DNA of 6,962 nt, taken from contig DAOVMD010000162.1 of the NCBI GenBank assembly GCA_030630935.1, positions 1-6,962 of the forward strand, read 5' to 3'. Source of the stretch: Candidatus Mcinerneyibacteriota bacterium (GTDB lineage Bacteria; AUK180; JAQVHJ01). The notes below the pieces were generated by a model, which had not been told where the DNA came from, searched no databases, and saw only the letters and a program-made list of their open reading frames with translations. The translations under genes and the position numbers were made by a program. Shown piece by piece: positions 5,645 to 6,962 of this stretch; positions within the stretch are counted from its first letter, which is position 1; every line of letters begins with the position of its first letter.

Positions 5645-5659
5645 AACAGCAAAGCTGTT
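5645..5659. repeat. AACAGC-AAA-GCTGTT hairpin after the sulfur-carrier gene
   Basis: Six-nucleotide arms flank AAA (TTT on the minus strand). On the minus strand it begins 4 nt after the stop of the ThiS-like gene, so it could protect or end that transcript, but purine-rich sequence, not a T-run, follows. Confidence 0.65.
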
Positions 5660-5663
5660 TCAA

Positions 5664-5864
5664 TTACCCGCCTGAGATCAAATGGATTACATCTACCTTT
5701 GAATTATTTTTAATGATAAATTTCGAGTATTCATTTTTCTTGATGAGTTTACCATTAGCTTTTACAACTATCATTGGGAATGTAAAATGCATCCGTTTCA
5801 GTAGTAATTTTATCGTTTCATTTTCAATGAAATCTACTTCTTTATTATTAACTGTGATTGGCAT
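5664..5864 (-). CDS. ThiS/MoaD-family sulfur carrier protein
   Basis: This 66-residue protein has the size and ending of a ubiquitin-like sulfur carrier: an opening strand MPITVNNKEVDF, a central PMIVVKANGKLI, and a VDVIHLISGG tail. The terminal Gly-Gly would be adenylated by the adjacent ThiF-like protein and converted to a thiocarboxylate. Beside an AOR gene, the likely sulfur acceptor is the pterin precursor of the tungsten/molybdenum cofactor, as for MoaD; thiamine synthesis is the alternative but no other thi gene is visible. An ATG at 5873 would add MET in front. I prefer 5864 because the family usually starts directly with the first strand and GGATGG lies just upstream. It overlaps the end of the ThiF-like gene by 17 nt (26 nt with the longer start), so coupled translation is likely. 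Confidence 0.9.
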   Translation of the reverse strand: MPITVNNKEVDFIENETIKLLLKRMHFTFPMIVVKANGKLIKKNEYSKFIIKNNSKVDVIHLISGG

Positions 5865-6465
5865 CGTTTCCATCCAAAATAATCTTTATTGCAATATCTG
5901 CTTCCCAGTTAGCCATAATACTGACTCTTGGAGCGAGTAGAAGCCCTTCATCACTAGAAGGAGCTTCGGGATTGTACACAATATAAAGATTTCCAAGTTG
6001 CTTTGTAAATATCGTATCTGAATTCCCATAACCAGCAGCTCCGGAAGCGGCAATCAGGGGAATATGGTGCAGGATTGAATGAACTTCTTCAATGAACTGA
6101 GCTTTTATCTCAGCAGTATCAAGTGCTTCAATTACAATATCTGCATTCTTAAAGAGATCTGACATCGAACCAGGTTCCAGTTTTATTTTATGAAGCTCAA
6201 GATTTATCTCCGGGTTAATTCGGAGAAGGTTTTCCTGAAGTGCTTCGGTCTTGAATTTACCAACCTGATCCTGAAAGTAATATTGTCTATTGAGATTTGT
6301 TTTTTCAATTTTATCAAAATCAACTAAAATTAATTTCCCGATGCCAACACGAGTAAGGGAGGCTGCGGAGTTAGACCCCAATCCGCCCAAACCTGCAATC
6401 CCGATGCATGCAAGTTTTAACTTTTCTTTTATATTATCCGGATAATTAGTCTCAAGGTTCACCAT
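5848..6465 (-). CDS. Short ThiF-family sulfur-carrier adenylyltransferase
   Basis: This 205-residue protein belongs to the ThiF/MoeB/HesA (E1-like) superfamily, closest in build to the short ThiF subfamily of about 200 residues, against about 250 for MoeB. Visible elements: ATP-binding loop G25-L-G27-G28-L-G30-SN; acidic strand end VDFD (48-51); NLNRQYYF (57-64) with the conserved arginine; K70-x-K72; NPE at 84-86; and D116 in IEALDTAE. It would adenylate the C-terminal glycine of the ThiS-like protein next door. It has a single cysteine (C20, before the loop), so it lacks both the zinc-binding CxxC pairs of MoeB and the catalytic cysteine of E. coli ThiF. The start overlaps the AOR stop by 7 nt, with GGGAG close upstream. 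The function as carrier activator is well supported; the pathway is inferred from neighbours. Confidence 0.92.
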   Translation of the reverse strand: MVNLETNYPDNIKEKLKLACIGIAGLGGLGSNSAASLTRVGIGKLILVDFDKIEKTNLNRQYYFQDQVGKFKTEALQENLLRINPEINLELHKIKLEPGSMSDLFKNADIVIEALDTAEIKAQFIEEVHSILHHIPLIAASGAAGYGNSDTIFTKQLGNLYIVYNPEAPSSDEGLLLAPRVSIMANWEADIAIKIILDGNDANHS

Positions 6466-6962
6466 TTCTCCCAGTATTTAGGGTCATCAGATGGAGGTTT
6501 ATCTTCACCTGTATATTTACCGATCCAAATATTAAATCCTGCTTTTTCGTCTTGATCAATTTTTTCCTGGAGCATTTTCAGCATATCTTTATTATCACCA
6601 AAACCAAGTGCTTTCATTTTCTGTGGAGTTGGAACACCGTTCTGAGTCCAACCGCGTCGGTGATAAACTGCATCTGCAAGTTTCTGGTATTGATTCTGCC
6701 TGTGGTCATATAATAATTTCATCTTTTCTTCAATTGGCATCTTCTCAACTTCTTCCAGGTCTTTATTTAAAATTTCTGAAAGCTGCTTATTATAACGGTC
6801 TTGTCTTGAGATATATTCCATCTCAGTTACAGGTCCCATTGACCGGTAAGGTATCCAATCATCTTTTCTTCGGCCTCGGCCCAGCCAAACAGCCATTGCT
6901 CTCTGCCAGTTATAACATCTCTCGCTCTGGAGAATTAATTCTTCCTTATCAATTCCCCAACC
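6459..6962 (-). CDS. Aldehyde ferredoxin oxidoreductase, C-terminal part (5' end beyond window)
   Basis: The frame is open from the right edge, giving the last 167 residues; the ATG at 6896 is internal because coding continues upstream through GWGIDKEELILQSERCYNWQRA. The sequence matches the C-terminal domain of the AOR family: a helix with NWQRAMAVWLGRGRRKDDWIPYR, a DRYNKQLSEIL segment, and the hallmark DAVYHRRGWTQNGVPTPQKMKALG. Known members oxidise aldehydes to carboxylic acids with a tungsto-bispterin and a 4Fe-4S cluster, passing electrons to ferredoxin; those binding residues lie in the missing part, so substrate and metal cannot be judged. A polar tail of about 45 residues (NKDMLKMLQEK to PKYWEKW) follows the hallmark. 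The overlapping ThiF- and ThiS-like genes downstream support a pterin-cofactor enzyme. Confidence 0.88.
   Translation of the reverse strand, partial: GWGIDKEELILQSERCYNWQRAMAVWLGRGRRKDDWIPYRSMGPVTEMEYISRQDRYNKQLSEILNKDLEEVEKMPIEEKMKLLYDHRQNQYQKLADAVYHRRGWTQNGVPTPQKMKALGFGDNKDMLKMLQEKIDQDEKAGFNIWIGKYTGEDKPPSDDPKYWEKW

Larger units (their letters stand above)
5111..5663. other. Convergent intergenic region: mosaic of palindromes and short repeats
   Basis: The region lies between the 3' ends of the two operons and holds no credible gene. It contains a TCCCGACATGTCGGGA palindrome (5152-5167), a long imperfect inverted repeat (5218-5281), GGGTTAAGG-C-CCTTAACCC (5419-5437), GAATCGT-AA-ACGATTC (5490-5505), a GCTTCGC-rich REP-like unit (5507-5550), three CTGATATCT repeats (5595-5638) and an AACAGC-AAA-GCTGTT hairpin (5645-5659). 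No hairpin is followed by a convincing T-run in either direction, so the terminators of both operons are not obvious. Confidence 0.75.

Noticed and set aside
5462-5940. Two plus-strand frames of 83 and 75 codons
   Set aside because: One runs from repeat DNA into the antisense of the ThiS-like gene; the other is wholly antisense to the ThiS- and ThiF-like genes. Compositions look non-protein-like.
6896-6896. Start codon of a separate small gene at 6896
   Set aside because: The frame stays open to the window edge, and the upstream residues continue the AOR C-terminal domain, so this ATG is internal.

Overview
The window looks like an AT-rich chromosomal stretch of an uncultured, probably anaerobic, two-membrane bacterium. 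The evidence is strong Shine-Dalgarno sites, sigma70-type promoters, a GGDEF signalling protein, secreted FecR-type proteins, and the end of a tungsten-type aldehyde ferredoxin oxidoreductase (AOR). The phylum cannot be fixed from this sequence. Short palindromic 'word' repeats crowd the non-coding DNA, a style I associate with candidate phyla and Bacteroidetes/Ignavibacteria-like genomes, but that is an impression only.

Layout, left to right. (1) 1-1717, minus strand: an envelope operon in which a secreted FecR-domain protein is followed after 19 nt by a second exported protein that runs off the left edge. Its promoter (TTGACT-17-TATACT) lies at 1750-1778. (2) 1779-2386: a 600-nt divergent intergenic region filled with repeated AAC/TTAAAC phrases, a 51-nt direct repeat at 50/51 identity and several perfect palindromes. 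(3) 2387-5110, plus strand: a perfect-consensus promoter (TTGACA-17-TATAAT) drives three tightly spaced genes. They encode a tail-anchored zinc-finger protein, a PAS-GAF-GGDEF diguanylate cyclase with a TTG start, and a single-HKD phospholipase D-like protein with a C-terminal cysteine cluster. (4) 5111-5663: a convergent intergenic region that is another mosaic of palindromes and short repeats. (5) 5664-6962, minus strand: the 3' end of an operon with overlapping genes, AOR (partial), a short ThiF-like adenylyltransferase and a ThiS/MoaD-like sulfur carrier ending in Gly-Gly.

How the genes work together. The AOR-ThiF-ThiS set reads as an oxidoreductase with a dedicated sulfur-carrier pair for building its dithiolene (tungsto/molybdopterin) cofactor. 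The zinc-finger/GGDEF/HKD set reads as a compact signalling operon joining a membrane-tethered nucleic-acid- or protein-binding protein, c-di-GMP synthesis and a phosphodiesterase/nuclease-type protein; I do not recognise this trio as a named system. The most unusual non-coding signal is the recurrence of GCRAAGC, the core of a very stable DNA mini-hairpin, in both intergenic regions within arms of unrelated sequence.
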